Assembly: GCA_964461035.1 (NCBI GenBank)
Contig: CAYWRI010000015.1
Location: forward strand, 1-36,850
DNA length: 36,850 nucleotides
From: CAYZNE01 sp964461035
GTDB lineage: Archaea; Nanobdellota; Nanobdellia; Woesearchaeales; CAYZNE01
Direction: 5' to 3'
Below the pieces are notes generated by a model that ran no database searches, had not been told where the DNA came from, and saw only the letters and a program-made list of their open reading frames with translations. Made by a program: the position numbers and the translations under genes. Positions 7,274 through 15,151 of this stretch are shown piece by piece. How positions within the stretch are numbered: position 1 is the stretch's first letter; every line of letters begins with the position of its first letter.

Positions 7274-8350
7274 ATGAAAAAAGTAAGTCCTAATGAATTA
7301 ATTCAAAATTATATTAAACTAAAGAAAGTTAAAAACTTGAAAGAGTCAGGGAAAACACTTAATAGTTATATCGATGAATTATTTGAACTCAACAAAACAA
7401 AAAAAACAGCAAATGATAAATCAAAAAAAGAAGAAAGCTCAAATAAAAAAAATACTTCAAAAAGAGAAGATTCTGAATTAAATTTAGAAAAATATAAAAA
7501 AATAGAAAATATCAAATTGATGAATGAAATAAGAAAATTTGAAGCTGAAATAAATAAACAACTCATTAATGAAGACTTAACTAAAGCAAAAGAAATTTAT
7601 AGAGAATTAAAAGATAAATATAAACAGTATCCCGATAAAGATTCAGAATTAAAAAGTCAAATATTCGGAGATCTTCTTTCATTCAATCTTCGAATTCATC
7701 AACTTAGAGGTTATAAAGATAAACTTGAAAAAATTAAGCAAGAAAAACAATTAAGTGATTCAGAAGAAAATGTTATTAGAAAAAATGAAATAAATAAAGA
7801 AAAAAAAATAATTCAGCAGGAAACTATGCCTTCTCTTGAAACAATAAATAAAGATAAAGAAGTAAAAACTGAAAAAGAAAATAAAAATGAAAAAACAAAT
7901 AAACCAATCACTCCTGAAACAATAAAAGAAAATGAAAATAAAGAAATAAAAAACAGAAATCAAAACAAAGAAACAAAAGATATAAAGACTAAGGAGTTAA
8001 TTCAGGATATTGATATTAGAAAAAATGACATAATATTTATTGATGAAGAACAAGAAATAATATCAAAAGAACCTGTAAAGATGGTTCAAAGAATGATCTT
8101 AGACAACCCTGAAAAAACTAAATGTGAAAAAGAACATCAAAAGAAGTACATTACGATTAATCAAAGTAAACAAATGATAAATCAACTAATGCAAAGAAAA
8201 AAGGAACTTATTAAAAAACTTTATTTTGAAGGATTAAAAAATATGAATGAAAAAAATAAAAAACAAGCAGAAGCGTATTTTAATAAGATCTTAGAAATAC
8301 AACCAAATTACAAACCCGCAATAATTAGACTTGAAGAATTAAATGTGTAA
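7274..8350 (+). CDS. Lys/Glu-rich protein with a C-terminal TPR motif, pilus operon
   Basis: A 358-residue soluble, very polar protein of unknown function. Residues 75-150 repeat the helical element seen in the preceding protein (LTKAKEIYRELKDKYKQYP). Residues about 155-255 are a low-complexity Lys/Glu/Asn region likely to be disordered or coiled. The last 45 residues contain a clear tetratricopeptide unit: YFEGLKNMNEKNKKQAEAYF followed by NKILEIQPNYKPAII, including the usual A-x-x-x-F and P near the second helix. A GAGGT Shine-Dalgarno site lies in the end of the previous gene, six bases before the ATG. TPRs mediate protein contacts, so a scaffold role in the pilus base is plausible but unproven. 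Confidence 0.65.
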   Translation: MKKVSPNELIQNYIKLKKVKNLKESGKTLNSYIDELFELNKTKKTANDKSKKEESSNKKNTSKREDSELNLEKYKKIENIKLMNEIRKFEAEINKQLINEDLTKAKEIYRELKDKYKQYPDKDSELKSQIFGDLLSFNLRIHQLRGYKDKLEKIKQEKQLSDSEENVIRKNEINKEKKIIQQETMPSLETINKDKEVKTEKENKNEKTNKPITPETIKENENKEIKNRNQNKETKDIKTKELIQDIDIRKNDIIFIDEEQEIISKEPVKMVQRMILDNPEKTKCEKEHQKKYITINQSKQMINQLMQRKKELIKKLYFEGLKNMNEKNKKQAEAYFNKILEIQPNYKPAIIRLEELNV

Positions 8351-8402
8351 CTAGAATTATATTAAACTTAATATCAGAAATGAATTTAAAAAAAGAGGAA
8401 AG

Positions 8403-9878
8403 ATGGAAAGATTAGAAAAAAGAGAATTTAAAAAAGAGGATATTATAGAAGAATATACCCTAACATCTAATAATATAATTATTCAGGTAAGCATAATAAA
8501 TGATTCTACTAAATCTGTTCCTCAGTATGTTATTTCAATTGCAAATATTAGTGAAAATACTAAATTAATTCTAGAAAAAATAAGACAGGCGTTTATCTCT
8601 AAAATTTCGTTGGAAAATTTAGAGAAAATGGAAAATGATCAAAAATTTGATATTCAAGAAAACTTTAAAGAAGAAATTGAAAAACTAATTAAAGAGAATT
8701 TTCCTGATATCGACACTAAAACCTTAAACATGTTAACTAATTACTTGATTGAAGAAGATTTAGGTTTAGGAAAAATTGAGATTCTACTTCAAGATCAGAA
8801 TCTTGAAGAAATAGTTGTAAATGGCCATGAAGAACCCCTATGGGTTTATCACATAAGACATGGTTGGCTTCGAACTAATATTAGAATATATACTGAAGAT
8901 AGAATACGACATTATGCTACATTAATCGGAAGAAATGTCGGTAAAGAAATAACAACATTAAATCCACTAATGGATGCACATCTTAAAACTGGAGACAGGG
9001 TTAATGCAACACTTCAACCAATTTCGACGGGCGGTAATACTTTAACAATAAGAAAGTTTTCAACAGACCCATGGACAATAACTAAATTTATTAAAGGAAA
9101 AGTTTTGACTTCTGAAGCGGCAGCATTAATCTGGCTAGGTGTAGAAAATGAATTATCTATTCTTATAGCTGGAGGGACTGGTTCAGGAAAAACATCAATG
9201 CTTAATGTTATATCTAATTTTTTCCCACCAAATCAAAGAATTATTTCAATAGAAGATACAAGAGAGCTTCAACTCCCTAAAACATTACATTGGGTTCCTA
9301 TGGCAACAAGACTTGCGAATCCTGAAGGAAAAGGGGGAATTAGTATGTTAGATCTTGTTATTAATAGTTTAAGAATGAGACCTGATAGAATAGTAATGGG
9401 AGAAATAAGAAGAAAAGCTGAAGCAGAAGTTCTAATGGAAGCAATGCATACAGGTCACTCAGTTTATGGAACCATACATGCAAACAATGCTGAAGAAACA
9501 ATCTCGAGATTAACAAATCCCCCAATTGATCTTCCAAAACCAATGATTTCGTCTTTATCATTAATACTTGTACAAAATAGAAATAGAAGAACAGGTCATA
9601 GAAGAACTCTTCAAATTGCAGAAGTATATGATGATGGAGAAGCTCATGTATTAATGCAACTTGATGTAGCAAAAGATATAATAAAAAAAGTTAGTTCTTC
9701 ACAAGTTCTTATCGATAGATTAAAATTATATACAGGACTTAGTGGAAATGACTTAGATGCAGACTTGAAAAAGAAAGTAAAAGTTTTACAATGGCTGGTT
9801 AATAATAATATAGACTCTGTAGACGATGTTGGAGCAATTATTTCAAAATATTATAGGGGAAAGCTTAAAATAAAATAA
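8403..9878 (+). CDS. Type IV pilus/secretion ATPase (TadA/CpaF/FlaI family)
   Basis: Hexameric motor ATPase of the VirB11/PilB/FlaI superfamily that drives assembly of pili or archaellum-like filaments at the inner face of the membrane. The 491-residue protein has an N-terminal domain (1-240) with LEEIVVNGHEEPLWVYH, typical of archaeal TadA-like proteins. Walker A GGTGSGKTS begins at residue 257, an acidic SIEDTRELQLP segment follows, Walker B is RIVMGEI near 330, and the His box MHTGHSVYGTIHANNAEETI spans about 348-366. All catalytic motifs look intact. A GAGG Shine-Dalgarno site precedes the ATG. The two downstream genes encode the matching platform proteins, so this is the core of one machine. 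I cannot say whether the filament is adhesive or motile; no archaellum-specific accessory genes are present. Confidence 0.93.
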   Translation: MERLEKREFKKEDIIEEYTLTSNNIIIQVSIINDSTKSVPQYVISIANISENTKLILEKIRQAFISKISLENLEKMENDQKFDIQENFKEEIEKLIKENFPDIDTKTLNMLTNYLIEEDLGLGKIEILLQDQNLEEIVVNGHEEPLWVYHIRHGWLRTNIRIYTEDRIRHYATLIGRNVGKEITTLNPLMDAHLKTGDRVNATLQPISTGGNTLTIRKFSTDPWTITKFIKGKVLTSEAAALIWLGVENELSILIAGGTGSGKTSMLNVISNFFPPNQRIISIEDTRELQLPKTLHWVPMATRLANPEGKGGISMLDLVINSLRMRPDRIVMGEIRRKAEAEVLMEAMHTGHSVYGTIHANNAEETISRLTNPPIDLPKPMISSLSLILVQNRNRRTGHRRTLQIAEVYDDGEAHVLMQLDVAKDIIKKVSSSQVLIDRLKLYTGLSGNDLDADLKKKVKVLQWLVNNNIDSVDDVGAIISKYYRGKLKIK

Positions 9879-9899
9879 TTTAATGATGTGCGAGCATAT

Positions 9900-9905
9900 A
9901 AGGAG
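9900..9905 (+). promoter_or_regulatory. Shine-Dalgarno site fixing the first T2SF gene start
   Basis: AAGGAG lies six bases before the ATG at 9912. It shows that this ATG, and not the GTG at 9888 that extends the open frame by eight codons, is the likely start. Confidence 0.75.
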
Positions 9906-9911
9906 ATTCTA

Positions 9912-10727
9912 ATGAGTCTGGTCGAAGTTTTGGTACATAATCATCCAAAATTAAAAAAAAAGCTTAGAATAGCAAAAATAGATAAAACCCCAAAGCAATT
10001 TATTGCTGACACAATTAGAAGGACGGCTATAGGAACAATTTTTATGGGAATTATGCTTTTCTTTGTTTTTTCTAAAGATAAATTAGCAGGATTAATTATA
10101 CCTGTAGGAACAATTCTAATTATGAAAATAATTTATGATGTTAATCTAAGAATAGCTGATGTGCAAATATTAAAAAGAGGAAAAGATATAGATAAAGAAG
10201 TTTTATTTGCAGGAAGATTTCTTTTAATAAAATTAAATAGTGGTCAACCACTTATTAATGCAATATTTGAAGCATCACAAAGTTGGGGTGTTGCCAATAA
10301 ATATTTCAAAGAAATAGTTAGAGATATTGAATTAGGAACACCACTTGAACAATCATTAGAAAATGCCGCAAAAAATAGTGCATCAGAAAAATTTAGAAGA
10401 ATATTATATCAAATAAGTGGTGCAATAAAAACAGGTGTTGATGTAACTAGAACCTTAACTTCAATATTAGATGAAATATCTGATGAACAATTTATTGAAA
10501 TACAAAGATATGGTAAAAAGTTGAACAGCATTACAATGTTTTATATGTTGTTAGCAATAATTCTTCCATCGTTAGGAATGACTATGGCTGTTGTTATGAT
10601 GGGAATGATTTCAGAATTAAGTAGTCTTAGTGAATATATATTTTGGATTTTTGGAATTTTACTTATTTTTTTAAATCTTATGTTTGTAGGAATGTTCAAG
10701 AGTGCAAGACCAAATGTTAATATATAA
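9912..10727 (+). CDS. T2SF-domain pilus platform protein (TadB/FlaJ-like)
   Basis: Integral membrane platform protein that couples the pilus ATPase to the growing filament. The 271 residues contain two hydrophobic segments around 30-75 (IGTIFMGIMLFFVF and LIIPVGTILIMKII), a cytoplasmic four-helix T2SF domain (GRFLLIKLNSGQPLINAIFE, IVRDIELGTPLEQSLENAAK, ISGAIKTGVDVTRTLTSIL), and two C-terminal membrane segments (FYMLLAIILPSLGMTM and YIFWIFGILLIFLNLMF). The G-x-P-L pattern and the ATPase immediately upstream fit TadB/TadC or the halves of archaellum FlaJ. The start is chosen by the upstream AAGGAG. A second T2SF gene follows after 42 bases; as in Tad systems, two platform proteins probably pair. 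Confidence 0.88.
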   Translation: MSLVEVLVHNHPKLKKKLRIAKIDKTPKQFIADTIRRTAIGTIFMGIMLFFVFSKDKLAGLIIPVGTILIMKIIYDVNLRIADVQILKRGKDIDKEVLFAGRFLLIKLNSGQPLINAIFEASQSWGVANKYFKEIVRDIELGTPLEQSLENAAKNSASEKFRRILYQISGAIKTGVDVTRTLTSILDEISDEQFIEIQRYGKKLNSITMFYMLLAIILPSLGMTMAVVMMGMISELSSLSEYIFWIFGILLIFLNLMFVGMFKSARPNVNI

Positions 10728-10769
10728 AAAAATGATAGAACAAGGAATTAAAAGTAAAGAGGAAATAAT

Positions 10770-11789
10770 ATGGCACAGATAATAATGTTTTCATTATTTG
10801 GAAAAGCATTTATTCCTAAAAAATTAATTCCTGAAGTGTCAAAACAATTTAAACGAGCAGGATATAGTGAAGTTCCATATAGCTTATTTGGAATTTTATT
10901 TTATGCTACATTAATAATAACATATTTTATTTATTTTCCAACAATTTACACTTTAATAAGTAATTCAAATAAAATCATATTTTTTATAGTTACTTTTGCA
11001 ACTTGGGCAATAGCACCACTAATTTTATCTGCAATAAGTATTCTGGGAATTTACTTTTATATTGATTTGAAAATATTTAATAGAACCAAAAAAATGGAAG
11101 ATAAACTTCCAGATTATTTAAATATGGTTGCTACAAATCTTAAAGGAGGAATGTCTTTTGAAAGATCACTTTGGGGTGCAATAAAAGATGAATATGGTTT
11201 ATTATCTACAGAAATAGCAATAGTTGCTAAAAAAGTTATGACTGGAAGCAATACTGCACAAGCATTAGAACAATTTTCTAAAAAATATCCTTCACCAATA
11301 ATTAGAAGATCTATAAATTTAATAGTTAGTGAAATTGAAAGTGGCGGAAAAATAAGCGAAATTATAGATAGAGTCGTTGAAGATCTTAAAAAAACAAGAA
11401 TGCTAAAACAAGAAATGGCTGCATCAACTTTAACTTATGTAATTTTTATAACTGTTATTGTAATAGTAATTTCACCGGTACTTTTTTCTTTATCATTTCA
11501 GCTATTGAATGTAATGTTAGGATTTATGAAAAATTTTAGTAATGTTGATGCAAGTAGTATGTTAAGTTTTAATGCAGAAACAGGAATTAAACCAGAACAA
11601 TTTAAACAATTTTCATTTTTTGCAATATCAATAATATCAATTTTTGCATCTGCAATTATTTCAATAATTCAAAAGGGAGATGTAAGAAGTGGAATAAAAT
11701 ATATGCCTATGTTCTGGCTTAGTTCCATAGGTGTTTATATACTTGCTTACGAAATACTTAGAAGTGCATTTTCGGGTCTTATTACTTAA
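10770..11789 (+). CDS. Second T2SF-domain pilus platform protein (TadC/FlaJ-like)
   Basis: A 339-residue membrane protein with the same architecture as its neighbour: two N-terminal membrane segments (IPYSLFGILFYATL region and WAIAPLILSAISILGIYFY), the cytoplasmic T2SF domain with KLPDYLNMVATNLKGGMSFE, ARALEQ-like TAQALEQFSKKYPSPIIRR and IVSEIESGGKISEIIDRVVE, then hydrophobic segments near YVIFITVIVIVISPVLF, FFAISIISIFASAIISII and the extreme C-terminus. The G-G-M-S-F-E signature is typical of archaeal TadC-like proteins. A GAGG site precedes the ATG. It is the last gene of the operon; its stop overlaps the convergent phosphoesterase stop by two bases. Confidence 0.88.
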   Translation: MAQIIMFSLFGKAFIPKKLIPEVSKQFKRAGYSEVPYSLFGILFYATLIITYFIYFPTIYTLISNSNKIIFFIVTFATWAIAPLILSAISILGIYFYIDLKIFNRTKKMEDKLPDYLNMVATNLKGGMSFERSLWGAIKDEYGLLSTEIAIVAKKVMTGSNTAQALEQFSKKYPSPIIRRSINLIVSEIESGGKISEIIDRVVEDLKKTRMLKQEMAASTLTYVIFITVIVIVISPVLFSLSFQLLNVMLGFMKNFSNVDASSMLSFNAETGIKPEQFKQFSFFAISIISIFASAIISIIQKGDVRSGIKYMPMFWLSSIGVYILAYEILRSAFSGLIT

Positions 11790-12514
11790 TTATATAATCT
11801 TTTTTGTATAACAGAAACTTTGCCAAAATTCAATATTTCTTTACCAACTATAAATACATTCATAGAATTCATATTTGTTATAAATGGAGAATTAGGCAAG
11901 TTTTCAATCACATCCATTCCACGAGTAATAAGATTTAAACTTGGAAGAACAAGTAACTTATATTTTTTAAATTTACCATAAAGAAAACATTTATATGATT
12001 CTTTTCTTGAATAATCACACAATTTAATTGCGGGATGCACATGCCCAATTATTATGGTTTTGACATTGTTTAAATTCATATTTTCTGGGAAAATATGTCC
12101 ATGACAAAAGAAATAATCACCTATTTTTTTTGATTCTAACAAATCATAATTATTTAATTTATTTGATTTTAATAATTTTTCATGATTACCTTTTAATATG
12201 TATAATTTTTTACAATTAACAGATAAATAATCAAATAATTCTTTTATATTTTTACTTACTTTGAATGGATCTCTATGAAATGTGTGTTTTATATCTCCTA
12301 TCAAAACAATTGATTCAGGAGAATATTTTTTTATGGCCGTAGTTATCTTTTTTTTCATATCTGAAAAATGAGATTTTGGAATAAGAAATCCTTCAGTATG
12401 AAGATTTTCTTCATAACCCAAGTGTAAATCTCCTAGTACAAGTGTATTTATGCTATTGATATAAATAATTAAATCATCAAGCACAATATCTTTATTAAGG
12501 TTAAAAGACTTCAT
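11786..12514 (-). CDS. ICC-like metallophosphoesterase (COG1407 type)
   Basis: Calcineurin-like phosphoesterase of the archaeal group often called ICC-like (COG1407); the substrate of this group is not well defined, and a nucleic-acid role is often suggested because homologues sit near the helicase Lhr. Metal-binding motifs are in order: VLGDLHLGYE (D-x-H), VLIGDIKH, LKGNHEK and IIGHVHP. The 242-residue protein uses the ATG at 12514 rather than the one 28 codons upstream. The longer version would overlap the divergent gene, and the shorter ATG lies 26.5 bases from a TATA-like palindrome. It converges with the pilus operon, the two stops overlapping. Confidence 0.85.
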   Translation of the reverse strand: MKSFNLNKDIVLDDLIIYINSINTLVLGDLHLGYEENLHTEGFLIPKSHFSDMKKKITTAIKKYSPESIVLIGDIKHTFHRDPFKVSKNIKELFDYLSVNCKKLYILKGNHEKLLKSNKLNNYDLLESKKIGDYFFCHGHIFPENMNLNNVKTIIIGHVHPAIKLCDYSRKESYKCFLYGKFKKYKLLVLPSLNLITRGMDVIENLPNSPFITNMNSMNVFIVGKEILNFGKVSVIQKRLYN

Positions 12515-12566
12515 TAAACAAAAAATAGTAATAAACTTTATAAAAATTGTCTTTAACTTATTATCT
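12515..12566. promoter_or_regulatory. Symmetric bidirectional leaderless promoter (phosphoesterase / PUA gene)
   Basis: The 52 bases between two divergent ATG codons hold the palindrome TTTATAAA at 12537-12544. Its centre (12540.5) lies 26.5 bases from the first base of both ATGs (12514 and 12567). The layout is the same, to the base, as in the GT9 promoter at 2509-2560. One TBP-binding element could serve both directions, with leaderless transcripts. Confidence 0.65.
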
Positions 12567-13028
12567 ATGCGAAAAGTTTTAAGGAAAAAAGAAATCAAAA
12601 GTTTAGCAGAATACTTAAATGAAACTGTGCTTACAGATAAAGCACGTGTTGAATTAGTTAAAGATCAAAAAGATGAGTTTATATTTATTAAAAAGCCCTT
12701 ACTTTTCAAATTTAATGAGGGTTGGATTTACACATTACATTCAATACTTGAAAAATTTAATGTGAAAAAGTACCCTAAAATAAAAGTAGATAAAGGAGCT
12801 ATAAAGTTTATTGCTAATGGTGCAGATATAATGCGCCCAGGAATAATAGAAATAGATTCAAATGTAGAAAAAGACAAAGTGGTTCTTATTATTGAAGAAA
12901 CATATAATAAACCATTAGCTATAGGCATTGCATTATTTGATTATTCTGATATGAATGAAAAAGAAACAGGTAAAGTAATCAAAACCATTCATTTTGTTGG
13001 CGATGACATATGGAATAAAGAGATTTGA
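12567..13028 (+). CDS. PUA-domain RNA-binding protein
   Basis: A 153-residue cytoplasmic protein with an N-terminal alpha/beta region (LRKKEIKSLAEYLNETVL, FIKKPLLFKFNEGWIYTLHS) and a C-terminal PUA domain (about 72-150). The PUA hallmark is KIKVDKGAIKFIANGADIMR with PGI directly after it, followed by KDKVVLIIEETYNKPLAIG. Length and order match archaeal MCT-1/Tma20-like or related stand-alone PUA proteins that bind tRNA, rRNA or the small ribosomal subunit. A role in translation initiation or RNA modification is an inference from the family. It is expressed from the shared divergent promoter, without leader. The stop is TGA, followed directly by TAA. Confidence 0.85.
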   Translation: MRKVLRKKEIKSLAEYLNETVLTDKARVELVKDQKDEFIFIKKPLLFKFNEGWIYTLHSILEKFNVKKYPKIKVDKGAIKFIANGADIMRPGIIEIDSNVEKDKVVLIIEETYNKPLAIGIALFDYSDMNEKETGKVIKTIHFVGDDIWNKEI

Positions 13029-13108
13029 TAAGAATAAACGCATTAGAAGAAGTTGGAAATTTATTTTAAGATATCTGTAACTCTGAATAGAATGAAAAAC
13101 AAGAATAA

Positions 13109-13582
13109 TCAGTCATAGAAATTCTTTAATCTTCGAGTTTTAGGAAGAAAATTAAACATTTTATTGTTTCTAATTAAACCACAACCAAGAAAATCTTCAT
13201 TGTATTTTAGAAGATAATAACCATCTTCAACTTTTTCAAAGTCAAAATCAAATCCTTTTAACCAGTTTTCTGCTTGTTTTGGATCTAATTTAAGAATATA
13301 CTCAGTTGCCGTTTGACCTATGAGCTGTGTTCCTTCTAAACTTAATCTAATCGTTGAATCTTTATTTATTGTTGCAAAATACATTCCTGCTTTTTCAAGA
13401 CGAGGAATTCTGAACTTTTTATCTTTTTCATTTGATGTTGTCAAAAAAAGTCTATGTTTATTATTTTTAAGAATCATAAAATCATTTAGAAAAGTTTTAT
13501 CAGATAATCCAAATTGTGAAGATAATTGATTAACTACAAATTTCTTTTCTTTACTTGTCAAAATATTTAATGAAACTCTCAT
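13109..13582 (-). CDS. Nip7/RsmF-type pre-PUA plus PUA-like RNA-binding protein
   Basis: A 157-residue protein resembling archaeal Nip7 and the RNA-binding tail of NOL1/NOP2/RsmF methyltransferases. The N-terminal half is mixed alpha/beta; the C-terminal part reads YYLLKYNEDFLGCGLIRNNK and then FNFLPKTRRL, which is the typical end of this PUA-like domain. The likely job is rRNA binding during large-subunit maturation or guidance of a methyltransferase. No catalytic methyltransferase motifs are present. It lies one base after the Gins51 stop, so the two are in one transcript, an information-processing pairing. The stop codon is TGA. Confidence 0.72.
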   Translation of the reverse strand: MRVSLNILTSKEKKFVVNQLSSQFGLSDKTFLNDFMILKNNKHRLFLTTSNEKDKKFRIPRLEKAGMYFATINKDSTIRLSLEGTQLIGQTATEYILKLDPKQAENWLKGFDFDFEKVEDGYYLLKYNEDFLGCGLIRNNKMFNFLPKTRRLKNFYD

Positions 13583-13583
13583 T

Positions 13584-14465
13584 TTATATTTTTTCAGCCC
13601 TACTTTTTTGTATTAAAATATTTGCAATAATTGTGGGTAATTCCACAATTTGTCCTTCAGTATATGGTCCTAAAACTTCTTTTACCGGTCCATAAAATCG
13701 GGGCATATCTGATAAAAATTTAACTTTTTGAATTTGAGAAATTTGTTTATCTAGTTTAGCTTGTTTTTGTTCTACATCATCTAACTTTGAAGTATTAGAA
13801 ACAGGATTAATAGTTGTATCTGTTGAGCTCTTAGCAACTTGTTCTTTAATATTTGAAGATTCAAACTCTTTATTCTCTGTTGATGCATATTTATCTAAGT
13901 TCTGAGAACCTTTTATTTCTAAAGTTTCTTTAATATCTTTATTATCTGAATCACTTTTATTATCTTGACTAACTGAATCATTTGCATTTTTTTGATTATC
14001 CCGACAATCTAATTCAGAATTTGATTCTTGAGAACTAAATGCTGTTAATGTTGAAGAGGTCATTTCAGGATATGAATCTTTTCCACCTAAACTAGTTCTA
14101 AAAGATCTTAGTAATTTAACACAATTTTCAAAGAAAAGCTCTTCTTCTCTTGAAAAAGAATCATTATTTATTATTGTACTTGCAATTCTTGTTCTGGATA
14201 AAGCAAGAAGAAGTATTTTTTTAAGACGTCTATCTATGAGTTCGGACAAGATTTTATGAAAATTTTTTAGTTCTATTCCTTTTCTATCAAATTCAGGGTC
14301 AGAAGCTAAAGAATGTTGAATTTGCTTTGATCTTATCCAAACTTCTTTTGCTTTAATAGTTGCAAAGATTTCAGCATAAAACCCTTTATCAATCTCTTGT
14401 AAGTCTTCTCTTGATTTTTCTCGTCTTAAAATATCAAAGACTTGCTCATAGTTTAATTCACCCAT
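13584..14465 (-). CDS. gins51: GINS complex subunit Gins51 (Sld5/Psf1-like)
   Basis: Subunit of the GINS complex that, with MCM and Cdc45/RecJ-like protein, forms the replicative helicase. The order is helical A domain first (1-110; EIDKGFYAEIFATIKAKEVW, ILSELIDRRLKKILLLALSR) and B domain last (about 245-293; MPRFYGPVKEVLGPYTEGQI followed by VELPTIIANILI). A-then-B order is diagnostic for Gins51 as opposed to Gins23. Between them lies an unusually long Ser/Asn/Asp/Lys-rich linker of about 110 residues (118-235), probably disordered, making the protein longer than typical archaeal Gins51 (roughly 180-230). A TATA-like box is centred 27.5 bases before the ATG. Confidence 0.88.
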   Translation of the reverse strand: MGELNYEQVFDILRREKSREDLQEIDKGFYAEIFATIKAKEVWIRSKQIQHSLASDPEFDRKGIELKNFHKILSELIDRRLKKILLLALSRTRIASTIINNDSFSREEELFFENCVKLLRSFRTSLGGKDSYPEMTSSTLTAFSSQESNSELDCRDNQKNANDSVSQDNKSDSDNKDIKETLEIKGSQNLDKYASTENKEFESSNIKEQVAKSSTDTTINPVSNTSKLDDVEQKQAKLDKQISQIQKVKFLSDMPRFYGPVKEVLGPYTEGQIVELPTIIANILIQKSRAEKI

Positions 14466-14487
14466 AAAATAGAGTAATAACCCTTGC

Positions 14488-14496
14488 TTTTTAAAT
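14488..14496 (-). promoter_or_regulatory. TATA-like box of the gins51 unit
   Basis: ATTTAAAAA on the minus strand is centred 27.5 bases before the gins51 ATG (14465), giving a leaderless start. It lies between the end of the unknown gene at 14522 and gins51, so gins51 and the Nip7-like gene can be transcribed on their own. Confidence 0.5.
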
Positions 14497-14521
14497 ATTT
14501 AGGATGAATACCTTAATAGAA

Positions 14522-14950
14522 CTACTTGTCGAAGTTAGATACATCATAAAGCTTCAAAGCACCTAATTTGAAATCGAATCCACTGCTTTGATTAATTCTA
14601 TCTAAAATTATTTCAGAATTTTTCTGTATTGCAGAATAAACTTTTTCATCTAGATTTTCATCTAGAGATTTGAAAGGCAATTTTTTATCAGATTTGCCTA
14701 AGACCACACCAATAATATAATGCTTTCGTTTTTTATTTAGAAATTCCACAAATCTTAATTCAGCGTTTACAACAGAATCGGGATTTACACTAAATTCATC
14801 TAATTCTTTTTTTTCAAAATATGTGATATAATCATATATATCGTGTGCATAATTTGAATTAGGTAATATTGGACCTGATTCAATATCATCTTTTTTATTA
14901 AATGGTATTTTCAAACCAAACACAATATACTGATCATTACTTAGCACCAT
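14522..14950 (-). CDS. Uncharacterised 142-residue protein
   Basis: I do not recognise this protein. It is soluble, mixed alpha/beta, without signal or membrane segment. Visible stretches are YIVFGLKIPFNKKDDIESGP, RFVEFLNKKRKHYIIGVVLG and FDFKLGALKLYDVSNFD. The reading frame has normal composition for the window, a TATA-like element (TTTATAA, about 14977-14983) 28-30 bases upstream, and a gap of only 56 bases to gins51, which is why I accept it as a gene. The neighbours are replication and nucleotide-synthesis genes, but this gives no specific function. Confidence 0.65.
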   Translation of the reverse strand: MVLSNDQYIVFGLKIPFNKKDDIESGPILPNSNYAHDIYDYITYFEKKELDEFSVNPDSVVNAELRFVEFLNKKRKHYIIGVVLGKSDKKLPFKSLDENLDEKVYSAIQKNSEIILDRINQSSGFDFKLGALKLYDVSNFDK

Positions 14951-15121
14951 GTTGTTATTTAAAAGTAGTTAAGCTGTTATAAATATTTCGGTTTTGAAAG
15001 TAAAATCAAAATAGACTAGTTATATAACATAAAATTTGTTATTGCACACTTGATTTGAAAAAGGATAAAAATTGAAATATTTTCGATTATAAACTTATTT
15101 AGATAATTACATATAGTAAGT

Positions 15122-15131
15122 TTTATATATA
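15122..15131 (+). promoter_or_regulatory. TATA-like box of prs
   Basis: TTTATATATA is centred about 26 bases before the ATG at 15152 and predicts a leaderless prs transcript. The remaining bases from 14985 to 15121 hold nothing else that I can identify. Confidence 0.55.
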
Positions 15132-15151
15132 ACTAATATTTGGTAAGACTT

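Noticed and set aside
9888..9911. GTG start for the first T2SF gene
   Set aside because: AAGGAG lies inside this extension at the right distance from the ATG at 9912.
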